Source: Bacteroidales bacterium (lineage in GTDB: Bacteria > Bacteroidota > Bacteroidia > Bacteroidales > Muribaculaceae). Taken from it: 41,433 nt of DNA. The position numbers and the translations under genes are program-made. This document shows positions 6,923 to 14,361 of the stretch, piece by piece. The stretch lies in assembly GCA_004557825.1 (NCBI GenBank), contig SFFL01000017.1:1-41433 (forward strand). Reading direction: 5' to 3'. The notes beneath the pieces are model-generated. The model made no database searches and was not told where the DNA came from. It saw only the letters and a list, made by a program, of their open reading frames with translations. How positions within the stretch are numbered: the stretch's first letter is position 1; the number at the start of each line of letters is the position of its first letter.

Positions 6923-8569
6923 TCAGAGGTTTGCGGCGCCGGAGAAGAACTCATATTCCTTCTCTTCGGGGTCGTTGTCCTGCACCTGCTTCTGCAGCTC
7001 TTTCAGCTGCTTGTGCAGTTCTTCGCGCACCTTGGCGTAGGCCGGGTCGTTGTAGACATTGTGCATCTCGTTGGGGTCGCGGCGCATATCGTAAAGCTCC
7101 CATTCGTCGACATCGTTGTAGAAGTGGATGAGCTTGTAGTCGGCGGTGCGGATGCCGTAGTGGCGCTTAACCGAGTGCCAGGATGGGTATTCGTAATAGT
7201 GATAGTAAACCCCTTTGCGCCAGTCGGCAGGCGCTTTGCCGCCGGAGGTGAGCACCGGCTTCATTGAAAGCCCCTGCATATCGGAGGGCACCTTGATTCC
7301 GGCCATATCGATGAAGGTGGGGCCGAGGTCGAGGTTCATCACCAGCGCCTCGGAGGTGCTTCCTGCCGGGATGGCTTTGGGATAGCGGATGAGCATAGGT
7401 GTGCGCTGACACTCCTCATACATAAACCGCTTGTCGAACCATCCGTGTTCGCCCAGGAAGAAGCCCTGGTCGGAGGTGTAGACGATGATGGTATTGTCGA
7501 GCTGACCGATGGAATCGAGATGGGCGAGCATACGGCCTACATTCTCGTCGACGGCGTGAACCACGGATGCGTAGTCGCGCATATACTGCTGGTATTTCCA
7601 GCGGGTAATCTGGTCGGCAGAAAGGTTCTTTACGCTGTCCCACTCGGCGATGCGCGGAGCGTATGCGGCATCCCAGCGCTTCTTCTCCTCAGGTTCCATA
7701 CGGTTGTACATCTCCTGGAAGTGCATAATGGCGGCGCGGCGGTCGTTGGCGGCGGCCACGTCATCCTTGTTGGCATCGCCGGTGCGGGTGATGGTGTAGT
7801 CGGCAGCAAGCTCCTCGGGCGTCATAAGTTTGAGGTCCCATTCGGGCCACATATCGCGGCCGATTTCCATCTCCTGTCCGCGGGCGGCGCTACCACGGCC
7901 GCTGTAGTCGTCGAGCAGATTGGTCGGTTCGGCAAAAATGCTGTCGGCGTACAGGCCAAGATGACGCTGAGCCGGCATCCAGTTGCGGTGGGGAGCCTTG
8001 TGGTAGTAGAGCATCGCCCAGGGGCGGTCCTTGTCGGCGTGGTCTACGAAGTTGATGGCCTTGTCGGTAATGACGTCGGTCACGTAGCCCGGCTCCACGA
8101 TGGTGTCGCCATTCTCGTAGAACTGAGGTTTGTAATATTCGCCCTGACCGATCAGGATGCTGTAGGTGTCGAATCCCTGCGGGGCGGAGTTGAGGTGCCA
8201 TTTGCCGATCATCGCGGTCTGGTAGCCGTTGTTGTGCAGCACTTTGGGGAAAGTCTGCTGAGAGCCGTCGAAGGTGCGCGAGTTGTCGGTAAATCCGTTT
8301 ATGTGGCTGTATTTGCCGGTAAGGATGCAGGCGCGTGAGGGACCGGAGATGGCGTTGGCCACATAGGCGCGGTCCATACGGATGCCCTCGCGACCGATTC
8401 GGTCGATATTGGGGGTGTGTACCAGATTGTGCCCGTAAGCGCTGACGGCCTGATAAGCGTGGTCGTCGGTCATAATCACCAGAATGTTTGGGCGCTTGGG
8501 CTGATTGTCTGCCGCGAATGTCGAGAGTGCCAGAGGCATAGCGGCGAGAGCGGAGAGGCGTGTATTCAT
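6923..8569 (-). CDS. Ser-type sulfatase, secreted (S1 family)
   Basis: Hydrolyses a sulfate ester on a carbohydrate, probably in the periplasm. The 548-residue protein starts with a signal peptide (about residues 1-20). The metal-binding NILVIMTDDH (28-37) is followed by the sulfatase signature S75-G-P-S-R79 with ACILTGK behind it. Ser75 must be converted to formylglycine by an anaerobic sulfatase-maturating radical-SAM enzyme, which is not in this window. TSDQGFFLGEHGWFDKRFMY completes the metal site, and the C-terminus has the DUF4976-type cap. The overall style recalls GlcNAc-6-O-sulfatases of gut Bacteroides (subfamily S1_11), but the substrate assignment is inference. First gene of a probable operon with the PHP-like protein and ROK kinase. 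Confidence 0.93.
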   Translation of the reverse strand: MNTRLSALAAMPLALSTFAADNQPKRPNILVIMTDDHAYQAVSAYGHNLVHTPNIDRIGREGIRMDRAYVANAISGPSRACILTGKYSHINGFTDNSRTFDGSQQTFPKVLHNNGYQTAMIGKWHLNSAPQGFDTYSILIGQGEYYKPQFYENGDTIVEPGYVTDVITDKAINFVDHADKDRPWAMLYYHKAPHRNWMPAQRHLGLYADSIFAEPTNLLDDYSGRGSAARGQEMEIGRDMWPEWDLKLMTPEELAADYTITRTGDANKDDVAAANDRRAAIMHFQEMYNRMEPEEKKRWDAAYAPRIAEWDSVKNLSADQITRWKYQQYMRDYASVVHAVDENVGRMLAHLDSIGQLDNTIIVYTSDQGFFLGEHGWFDKRFMYEECQRTPMLIRYPKAIPAGSTSEALVMNLDLGPTFIDMAGIKVPSDMQGLSMKPVLTSGGKAPADWRKGVYYHYYEYPSWHSVKRHYGIRTADYKLIHFYNDVDEWELYDMRRDPNEMHNVYNDPAYAKVREELHKQLKELQKQVQDNDPEEKEYEFFSGAANL

Positions 8570-8599
8570 GAAATAGATTTAGTTGAAGAATTACAAATG

Positions 8600-8607
8600 C
8601 AAAATTA
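8600..8607 (-). promoter_or_regulatory. Putative -7 box of the sulfatase operon
   Basis: Minus-strand TAATTTTG, an exact TAnnTTTG match, 30 bp ahead of the sulfatase ATG at 8569. A -33 TTTG at the usual 20-nt spacing is missing, which would suit a promoter needing an activator. A short imperfect inverted repeat (ACGCTC with GAGCG, about 8642-8662) lies upstream and could be an operator. Confidence 0.45.
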
Positions 8608-8716
8608 GTGAAAAGCGGTTCAATGGCATAGCAGAAATATACACGCTCATTACGAGCGCGTATAATACAATGTGATATTTGTTGAATGATATATTACAAA
8701 TGTCTAATGCCGGTTT

Positions 8717-9988
8717 TTAGCGGCGGAGGTCGGCGAGGATGGCGGCGGCAGCGCGGTTTCCGGCAGCTTGGTTCCCGGCGGCTTCAGGAGATGCTTCAGG
8801 GGATGCTTCGGAGGACGCTTCAGGGGATGCTTCAGGGGATGCGGCACCGACTTCGAGCTGGCGGCGCATACGGCGGTAGCCTTCGAGCTGTGCTTCGCGG
8901 CCGGGGGAGCCGGGGAGGATGGCTTCAAGATGGCGGGCCACATTGTTGGTGTTGACCTGGTGCATCAGCAACTCGGGCACTACTTCATTGGCGTAGCGCA
9001 CCCCGAAGAGGCCGTTGGCGATAAGGTTGGGAAGGGAGATGTGCGGGCATTTCAGCACATGGCTCATCACGCCGTAGAGGAATTTCGACCCGGCGGAGCG
9101 GTAGAGCACCACCTGCGGGGTGCCTAAGAGCGCACATTCAAGGGTGGCGGTGCCGGAGGTGACGAGCGCGGCCTCGGAGTGGGCCATTAGGTCGAAGGTG
9201 GTATTCTCAACCAGCGGAATGTCGCCGATATGGGGGATGTCGAGCGACCGGATAAACTCGCGGGTGATGCCCGGTGCAACGGATATCACAGGCTGGTAGC
9301 GCGGGAAGCGGAGGGCGGCCTCAACCATATAGGGGAGGTTGCCGCGGATTTCCCCCTTGCGGCTGCCGGGCACCAGCGCCAAGAACGGACGGTTGCCGTC
9401 AAGACCGTGACGGAGGGTGAATTCGGCGCGGGAGGGGATGTTCTGCCTGCGGCTTTCAATCTCTTCTACCGAGGGGTTGCCTACATATTCCACATCGAGG
9501 TTATGGCGGCGGAAATATTCCTCCTCAAAGGGGAGAATACTCAGAATCTTCGTGCACACGCGGCGCATCTCTTTGATTCTCCATTCTTTCCATGCCCATA
9601 CCTTCGGGGCGATGTAGTAGTATACGGGGATACCAAGCTTGCGGGCGTGGCGGGCGAGCTTGAGATTGAATGAGGGATAGTCGATGAGAATCAGCGCATC
9701 GGGGCGCTCCTTCTCGATAGCTTCTTTGGCCACGCGCATATTCCGGGCGATTTCAGGCAGGTGTCGCAGCACTTCGGCAATGCCCATATATGCCATATCG
9801 CGGTAATGGATGAGCGGGGCACATCCGGCGGCTGCGGCCATAAGGTCGCCACCGAGGAAGGTAAACTGCGATTGTGGAGCTTGTTCGCGCAGCCGGGTAA
9901 TCAGGCCGGAGGCGTGGAGGTCGCCTGAGGCCTCACCGGCGGAAACGAAGAAGCGCAGCGGCTTTGCGGAAGATGATTGGTCGGGCAT
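8717..9988 (-). CDS. lpxB: Lipid-A-disaccharide synthase
   Basis: Joins UDP-2,3-diacylglucosamine and 2,3-diacylglucosamine 1-phosphate to form lipid A disaccharide at the inner membrane. The 423-residue protein shows the family N-terminus FFVSAGEASGDLHA, YYIAPKVWAWKEWRI, LALVPGSRKGEI, VTSGTATLECALLG and LPNLIANGLFGVRYANEVVPE. The usual length is about 375-390; the excess comes from a low-complexity insert near the C-terminus made of five EASP-like repeats followed by AAGNQAAGN, ahead of the last helix (AAAAILADLRR). The insert matches a 12-bp DNA tandem repeat at 8781-8840. The gene ends a leftward run from the C10 protease. Confidence 0.96.
   Translation of the reverse strand: MPDQSSSAKPLRFFVSAGEASGDLHASGLITRLREQAPQSQFTFLGGDLMAAAAGCAPLIHYRDMAYMGIAEVLRHLPEIARNMRVAKEAIEKERPDALILIDYPSFNLKLARHARKLGIPVYYYIAPKVWAWKEWRIKEMRRVCTKILSILPFEEEYFRRHNLDVEYVGNPSVEEIESRRQNIPSRAEFTLRHGLDGNRPFLALVPGSRKGEIRGNLPYMVEAALRFPRYQPVISVAPGITREFIRSLDIPHIGDIPLVENTTFDLMAHSEAALVTSGTATLECALLGTPQVVLYRSAGSKFLYGVMSHVLKCPHISLPNLIANGLFGVRYANEVVPELLMHQVNTNNVARHLEAILPGSPGREAQLEGYRRMRRQLEVGAASPEASPEASSEASPEASPEAAGNQAAGNRAAAAILADLRR
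8781..8840. repeat. 12-bp tandem repeat inside lpxB
   Basis: Five in-frame units (GCTTCAGGAGAT, GCTTCAGGGGAT, GCTTCGGAGGAC and two more GCTTCAGGGGAT) encode an EASP/EASS tract near the LpxB C-terminus. Because the unit is a multiple of three, copy number can change without breaking the reading frame. Confidence 0.95.
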
Positions 9989-10014
9989 ATCTGGGAAGAA
10001 GCGTTTGCGGAAAA

Positions 10015-10062
10015 TTTTAGCTAACTTAGCTAATTTAGCTATCTGAGCTAAGATAGCTACTT
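10015..10062. repeat. 9-bp tandem array (TAGCTAATT family), copy 2
   Basis: About five degenerate units (CTAACTTAG, CTAATTTAG, CTATCTGAG, CTAAGATAG, CTACTTTAT). It fills the gap between the thioredoxin-like gene and lpxB. The TAG stop codon of the thioredoxin-like gene (10057-10059, minus strand) lies inside the array. Confidence 0.88.
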
Positions 10063-10611
10063 TATTGGGGGCACATCGCCGGCGCGGAAGGTGAGCAGCA
10101 GGGGGAGCGTGTCCCAGCGGCAGGCGTCGGTGTCGAAAATCGAGCCGTTGTCTACGCCAACAATCCAGTCGGCGGGGAGGGAGGTCGAGAAGGAGGCATA
10201 GGCAGCAGCGTCAGGCTCGTCGGGCGAAAGTGGCTCATCTGTGGGAAAGATTGCGAAAACCGCCTCCCGGCCGCCTTCCTTGCAGCAGCCTTGCGCGAGG
10301 CTTTCAGGAGCACGTACTCCACAGCAGCCTTTTGCCGGGCTTCCCTGTGTGCAGTTCTTGCAGCATAGGGGCACCGGGGCGGGGGTGGCGGCGCGGAGGG
10401 AGTCGGCGAGGGCGTGGCAGGTGTCGCAGTCGGGGTCGAACAGCAGGAGATTGACCCGGGTGGAGGGGGGCAAAGCGCGCAGTTCGGCGTAGAGCGAGGT
10501 CTGCTTTCCTTCGCGGGTGACAAAGGTGAAATCTTTGTCGGGAATCTGCGCCGAAGATGTCAGGGCAGCTAAGGCGCAGAGCAGTATCGTGAGCAATCGG
10601 ACGGTTTTCAT
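10057..10611 (-). CDS. Exported thioredoxin-like protein with a Cys-rich insert
   Basis: A 184-residue protein with a signal peptide (about 1-21), so probably periplasmic. FDPDCDTCHALAD (58-70) holds a CxxC pair (Cys62, Cys65) as in thioredoxin-fold proteins, and LPLLLTF (169-175) is the place for the cis-Pro loop. This resembles the short thioredoxin-like proteins of Bacteroidales (DUF5106-type). Between the first helix and the next strand, residues 83-110 carry seven extra cysteines (83, 84, 87, 96, 97, 109, 110), in part as a repeated GCC motif. The insert could bind metal or form disulfides. Its start overlaps the rnz stop as ATGA, so the pair is translationally coupled. Confidence 0.75.
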   Translation of the reverse strand: MKTVRLLTILLCALAALTSSAQIPDKDFTFVTREGKQTSLYAELRALPPSTRVNLLLFDPDCDTCHALADSLRAATPAPVPLCCKNCTQGSPAKGCCGVRAPESLAQGCCKEGGREAVFAIFPTDEPLSPDEPDAAAYASFSTSLPADWIVGVDNGSIFDTDACRWDTLPLLLTFRAGDVPPIK

Positions 10612-11525
10612 ATCTCAATTTTCATACCCTCAACGGCGGCGATAGTGTTGGGAAAGATAGCGCGGGCTTCGGCAAGGTGCTGAAGCTCATCCTTGTATGC
10701 TTTGGAGTAGTGACCGAGAATAAGGCGGCCCACCTGAGCCTTACGGGCAATTTGTGCTGCCTGCGAGGCTGTGGAGTGAAAACGGTCGCGGGCCTTGGCT
10801 GCAGATTCGTCGGTGTAGGTGGCTTCGTGATAGAGAACATCCACGCCATGCACTACATCGGCCAGCGAGCGGTCGAAAAGAGTGTCGGAGCAGTAGGCGT
10901 AGCTTGCCGAGGGGGTTGGGTCGGTGGTGAGACGGCAGTTCTCGATAATCCGGCCGTCGGCTGTGGTGAAGTCGGCGCCATCCTTGATGGACTTGATCTG
11001 CGATACCGGGACGTTGAAAAACTTTATGGCGTCGGCGATGATGTGGCGTGGCTTCGGTTTTTCGCGCACGAGGAATCCAACCGTAGGCACCCGGTGATGC
11101 ATCGGGAAGGATTCCACGGTGAGGCTTTTCCCGTCGAGAGCAATCTGCCGGGAGTTAGGGTCGAGAATGTTGAACTCCAGGTTGAATGTGCGTTCGCGGC
11201 AGAAGAAGTCGAGAATCTTTTGGAAAATCTCGGCACCGTCGGCGAAGGTGTGCACCGTGAGAGTGCCCCCCATCTGATGGAGCGAGAGAGTGGAGAGCAG
11301 GCCGGGCAGTCCCAGACAGTGGTCGCCGTGGAGGTGCGAGATGAAGATGTGACGCAGCCGGGTGAATGGGAGCCCATGCATCATCATCGAGCGCTGGGCG
11401 CCCTCTCCGCAGTCGATCATCAGCAGCTGGCCGTTGTGCTCCAGCACCTGACAGGCGGGGAGATGGCGGCGCGAGGGGGTGGCCGAGCCGCATCCGAGAA
11501 TATTTAGTTTTAGGTCGTGTTGCAC
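10608..11525 (-). CDS. rnz: Ribonuclease Z (tRNA 3' endonuclease)
   Basis: Metallo-beta-lactamase-fold endonuclease that trims the 3' trailer of tRNA precursors. The 305-residue protein has ILGCGSATPSRRHLPACQ at the N-terminus, the zinc motif HLHGDHCLGLPG, MIDCGEGAQ, and later HEATYTDE, HSTASQAAQIARKA and LILGHYSKAY, all typical. The start is GTG at 11523-11525; no ATG lies in a suitable place and the family motif begins eight residues later. tRNA genes of this genome that lack an encoded CCA, such as the one at 35351, need this enzyme. It overlaps the thioredoxin-like gene by four bases. Confidence 0.96.
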   Translation of the reverse strand: MQHDLKLNILGCGSATPSRRHLPACQVLEHNGQLLMIDCGEGAQRSMMMHGLPFTRLRHIFISHLHGDHCLGLPGLLSTLSLHQMGGTLTVHTFADGAEIFQKILDFFCRERTFNLEFNILDPNSRQIALDGKSLTVESFPMHHRVPTVGFLVREKPKPRHIIADAIKFFNVPVSQIKSIKDGADFTTADGRIIENCRLTTDPTPSASYAYCSDTLFDRSLADVVHGVDVLYHEATYTDESAAKARDRFHSTASQAAQIARKAQVGRLILGHYSKAYKDELQHLAEARAIFPNTIAAVEGMKIEI

Positions 11526-11535
11526 GTGTTTATAG

Positions 11536-11590
11536 CTGTTGCGCGGAGCAGAAATCCAATGCTCTGATAGAATTCTGTTGCGCGGAGTTA
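11536..11590. repeat. Direct repeat, 39-bp period, at the C10 protease 3' end
   Basis: CTGTTGCGCGGAG occurs at 11536-11548 and again at 11575-11587. The second copy abuts the TAA stop (11588-11590, minus strand) of the C10 protease. The two copies account for most of the 62-bp gap to rnz. Confidence 0.85.
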
Positions 11591-13990
11591 TCTAACCTCT
11601 TTTTTGACCGTGGAAGAGCCGTCGGCGTAGATTGAGCGGACAATCACGATGCCGCGGCCTTCGGCGTCGGCCTTGCTGATCTGCCGCCCGTCGACGGTGT
11701 AAAGTTCTACAGCCACCGGCTGAGCTTCGGCTTCGTCGGCAACGCCCTCGATGCCGGAGTTCTTGCTTGCGATGGTAAATTCAAATTTGTGCAGCGGCAT
11801 TACGTACTGTCCGGATATATAGCCCAGTGTGGCTATGTAGGTCTCGCCTATGTAGGCGTTGGGGAGCGAACCTTTCACTATCGAAGAAGCCTTTTCACCG
11901 GAGGAGAGATAGTACGTTTGGTCGGAGAAGAATTGTGCGGCGTAGGTTTGGCTGCCGGAGGTGCTGATATATACACATATCGGGCTGGTGTAATAGCCGG
12001 AGGTGCATTGCACACCGCAGTCAAATTGCAGGTCCAGTGCGTTGGCCTGCTTGGGGTTGCCCACAAAACTGAATTTCGTGGCTGACAGTTCCGGTGTGCC
12101 GGGCGTTTTCTCCACATTCACTGAGATGTATTCTATAATAGCATTGGTGTTGAGGGAAACGAGGCCTAAATAAGCTTTCCCGGTGAAGGAATTTACAGCG
12201 GTGGTCATCGGGGTGTCGATGGTGCGGCTGATTGATTCGTTGCCGAGAAGGTCGACGTAATAGTTTGTGCCGTAGGCTTTTATTGATGCCGCACCACTCG
12301 ATGTGATAGTGAAGATTACGGGCTGCAGACCGTCGATGGTCTCCGAGTCCTTTTTGTTTTTGGCTGAGAACGACACACGGAAGGGGGTATTCCAGCAGAG
12401 CTTTGAATCAAGCTTCAGGTCAGTGATTTCGATAGACTCCACTTCCGGAGCTTTGGCCTCGGTGATGTTGCCTGCGGAATTTACTGTGATGTCGATATAG
12501 TCGGTATACGACAGGTCGCAGGCTAAGTCTTCCCAGCTGCCGTTGTCGATGCTGGCCACCAGAGATACACGGTAGTTGCCGGCTGCCAGGATTAGCCTTT
12601 CCGGTATTTGGTCGATACCTGCGTTAGTGGGCCAATCCTGAGTTTCGTAGTTGCTCTGATACGACACGGAGTTGTCGGCCTTATCTATGATTTTTATACC
12701 CAGGCGGGCCGATACTTCATAACTTTCGGCATTGTAAACGGCCACTCTATGGTCGGTAGCAAGTGTAGAAGTGAAAGTGATATTCTTCCCGTTGAATGAT
12801 TCCACAGCCAGCGAACCGAGGAGGGTGATGGGGCAGAATTCCGGGGTGGAGATTGTGGCGTGATCGGGCGGACAGAAATTCACTATAATTTCCTGGCCGA
12901 AATTGAAGCCGCCGGAGTTGCCGCCGGCGCCCTGGCCGATGGGTGTGAGCGCGTCGAGCTGAAAATAGCCGTCGAACATGCCGCTCCAGCCCCAGTTGAA
13001 GTGGAAGAAGCCATCGGAGGAGTATCCGTCGCACACGAAAGCGTGGCCCGAGGTGCGGTCATCGCCGCCGTAAAGCACCGGTCCGACCTTCGAGAGGTTC
13101 TCGTAAACAAGATTTTCCCATTCTACGCGGCCTATCAGATTGCGGCTAAGCATAGTGCCCTTGGTGTTGTATTTGAAGTATTCTTTAGCGCCTGTGACTA
13201 CGTAGGCAGTGTATGAGCTGGAGGCCTGGGCGGAATAGTTCATTTGTGTGGCGAAGCCGCAGGCTTTCATCAGCCACGCCACGGCATTGGCCTGTGTGGT
13301 GGTGTAGGAGCCGTCGTAGCTGTTGAGCATATTGCCCCAGTCGAATTTCTTACCTGTGAAGTCGAGTGTGCGGGTTGTATTGGAGAATTGGTCGGTGTAT
13401 GAGATGGAGCCGGTGCCCGATTCGGGATAGTTCCAGTACTTCATTACCTGCGCCATAGCAGTGGCGACGCAGCCTGTGTAGGAGCGCTGCGAGCCGTCCA
13501 TAGGACACTGATTGTTGTAGGGCTCACCCTGGTCCCATGTGGTGGTGAGAAGCGGCGCAATCGGCGCTTTCTCGGCGTTGGCCTTGGCCTGTGCGCTTTG
13601 GGCGGAAGCCAGGGGTATAGGGGTGGAGCTGCTGTGCTCGCGGGCGTAAGCTATCTGGCGGGCATACTGATCAATCCACCACTGTAGTTGCGGAGGCATT
13701 TCTCCCTTGGCATTGCCGTCGAAATAAGCCAGCACGGGATGCGCCATATCGTCGGCGGGGAGGAGGAGGGCATTGTCGGCGTTGCGGAAAAGATACACTG
13801 CGGGAGTGCCGGAGATGGTGTTGAACGTGTGCGAGAGGGTCATTACACCGTTATTAGCGCGGGCGCGGGCGGGAAGCGAAGTCTCCGACGACAGAGCGCG
13901 TGAGAGCGCGGCGTCGGGAGGGATATATTCGGCATATATGGCGGTGAACGATGATGCCGCCAGCAGGGATAAAAGCAGTCGTTTATACAT
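11588..13990 (-). CDS. Secreted C10 (streptopain-type) cysteine protease
   Basis: An 800-residue exported protease. The signal peptide covers about 1-20. A Spi-like propeptide region (about 40-115) is followed by the papain-fold domain with TTTWDQGEPYNNQCP, catalytic Cys174 in SYTGCVATAMAQVMKYW, catalytic His316 in SGHAFVCDGY, and FHFNWGWSG with the conserved Trp. Roughly 400 residues of beta-rich repeats follow. The C-terminus (VELYTVDGRQI, then GIVIVRSI and KKEVR) resembles a type IX secretion sorting domain, suggesting transport to the surface. Such proteases in gut Bacteroidetes degrade dietary or host proteins. It has its own strong promoter at 14067-14098 and is divergent from frdCAB. 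Confidence 0.93.
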   Translation of the reverse strand: MYKRLLLSLLAASSFTAIYAEYIPPDAALSRALSSETSLPARARANNGVMTLSHTFNTISGTPAVYLFRNADNALLLPADDMAHPVLAYFDGNAKGEMPPQLQWWIDQYARQIAYAREHSSSTPIPLASAQSAQAKANAEKAPIAPLLTTTWDQGEPYNNQCPMDGSQRSYTGCVATAMAQVMKYWNYPESGTGSISYTDQFSNTTRTLDFTGKKFDWGNMLNSYDGSYTTTQANAVAWLMKACGFATQMNYSAQASSSYTAYVVTGAKEYFKYNTKGTMLSRNLIGRVEWENLVYENLSKVGPVLYGGDDRTSGHAFVCDGYSSDGFFHFNWGWSGMFDGYFQLDALTPIGQGAGGNSGGFNFGQEIIVNFCPPDHATISTPEFCPITLLGSLAVESFNGKNITFTSTLATDHRVAVYNAESYEVSARLGIKIIDKADNSVSYQSNYETQDWPTNAGIDQIPERLILAAGNYRVSLVASIDNGSWEDLACDLSYTDYIDITVNSAGNITEAKAPEVESIEITDLKLDSKLCWNTPFRVSFSAKNKKDSETIDGLQPVIFTITSSGAASIKAYGTNYYVDLLGNESISRTIDTPMTTAVNSFTGKAYLGLVSLNTNAIIEYISVNVEKTPGTPELSATKFSFVGNPKQANALDLQFDCGVQCTSGYYTSPICVYISTSGSQTYAAQFFSDQTYYLSSGEKASSIVKGSLPNAYIGETYIATLGYISGQYVMPLHKFEFTIASKNSGIEGVADEAEAQPVAVELYTVDGRQISKADAEGRGIVIVRSIYADGSSTVKKEVR

Positions 13991-14066
13991 AGTTCCGGGG
14001 TGGAATAGTTAAAGTTTTCAGGATGATAGCACCGTTTTGATGCGGCGCTCTATAAATATATAACGC

Positions 14067-14098
14067 CAAAGGTAGTATTTTTTATCGAAACACACAAA
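14067..14098 (-). promoter_or_regulatory. Bacteroidetes promoter of the C10 protease
   Basis: On the minus strand TTTG (14095-14098), a 20-nt spacer and TACCTTTG (14067-14074) match the TTTG-N20-TAnnTTTG consensus exactly. The transcript would start near 14060, with a leader of about 70 nt before the ATG at 13990. Confidence 0.8.
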
Positions 14099-14150
14099 CG
14101 GGGAAGATGGTTTGGAAAATTGAAAATTGAAAATGAAGATTTTGAGAATT

Positions 14151-14178
14151 CCGCATTTCGCATTCCGCATTCCGCATT
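14151..14178. repeat. 7-bp tandem repeat, CCGCATT
   Basis: Four units (CCGCATT, TCGCATT, CCGCATT, CCGCATT) preceded by GAAAATT-type units. They lie between the two divergent promoters and may act as a spacer or be a slippage product. Confidence 0.8.
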
Positions 14179-14222
14179 TGACGGTTTTTTGGGGGTGGAT
14201 TGGAGAAAAAATTCGTTAATTC

Positions 14223-14253
14223 TTGTAAACTCGCGGGATATTCATTAATTTTG
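14223..14253 (+). promoter_or_regulatory. Bacteroidetes promoter of frdCAB
   Basis: TTG at 14223-14225, a 20-nt spacer, and TAATTTTG at 14246-14253, matching the TAnnTTTG consensus. Transcription would begin near 14260, leaving a leader of about 100 nt before the frdC ATG at 14362. The leader shows no clear riboswitch. Confidence 0.75.
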
Positions 14254-14361
14254 TGGGATAAATTCGCTATAAAGCCTTTGTGAACCCTTTTGCAGGGGAG
14301 GCATACTACGCTGTAAACATACATCATTTTAATAACACCCCAACTCTAATTCAAAACACTT

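Larger units (their letters stand above)
13991..14361. other. 371-bp divergent intergenic region
   Basis: Lies between the leftward C10 protease and rightward frdCAB. It holds one promoter for each direction (14067-14098 and 14223-14253). Between them is simple repetitive DNA: GAAAATT-like 7-bp units near 14114-14137 and four CCGCATT-like 7-bp units at 14151-14178. An 81-codon minus-strand frame crosses this stretch, but its sequence is just the translated repeat. No RNA gene or convincing small ORF is visible. Confidence 0.7.

Noticed and set aside
7445..8338. A 297-codon plus-strand frame inside the sulfatase gene
   Set aside because: Antisense shadow of the sulfatase; no domain, wrong codon pattern.
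14082..14327. An 81-codon minus-strand frame in the frd/C10 intergenic region
   Set aside because: It contains the translated 7-bp simple repeat and overlaps both promoters; no coding character.
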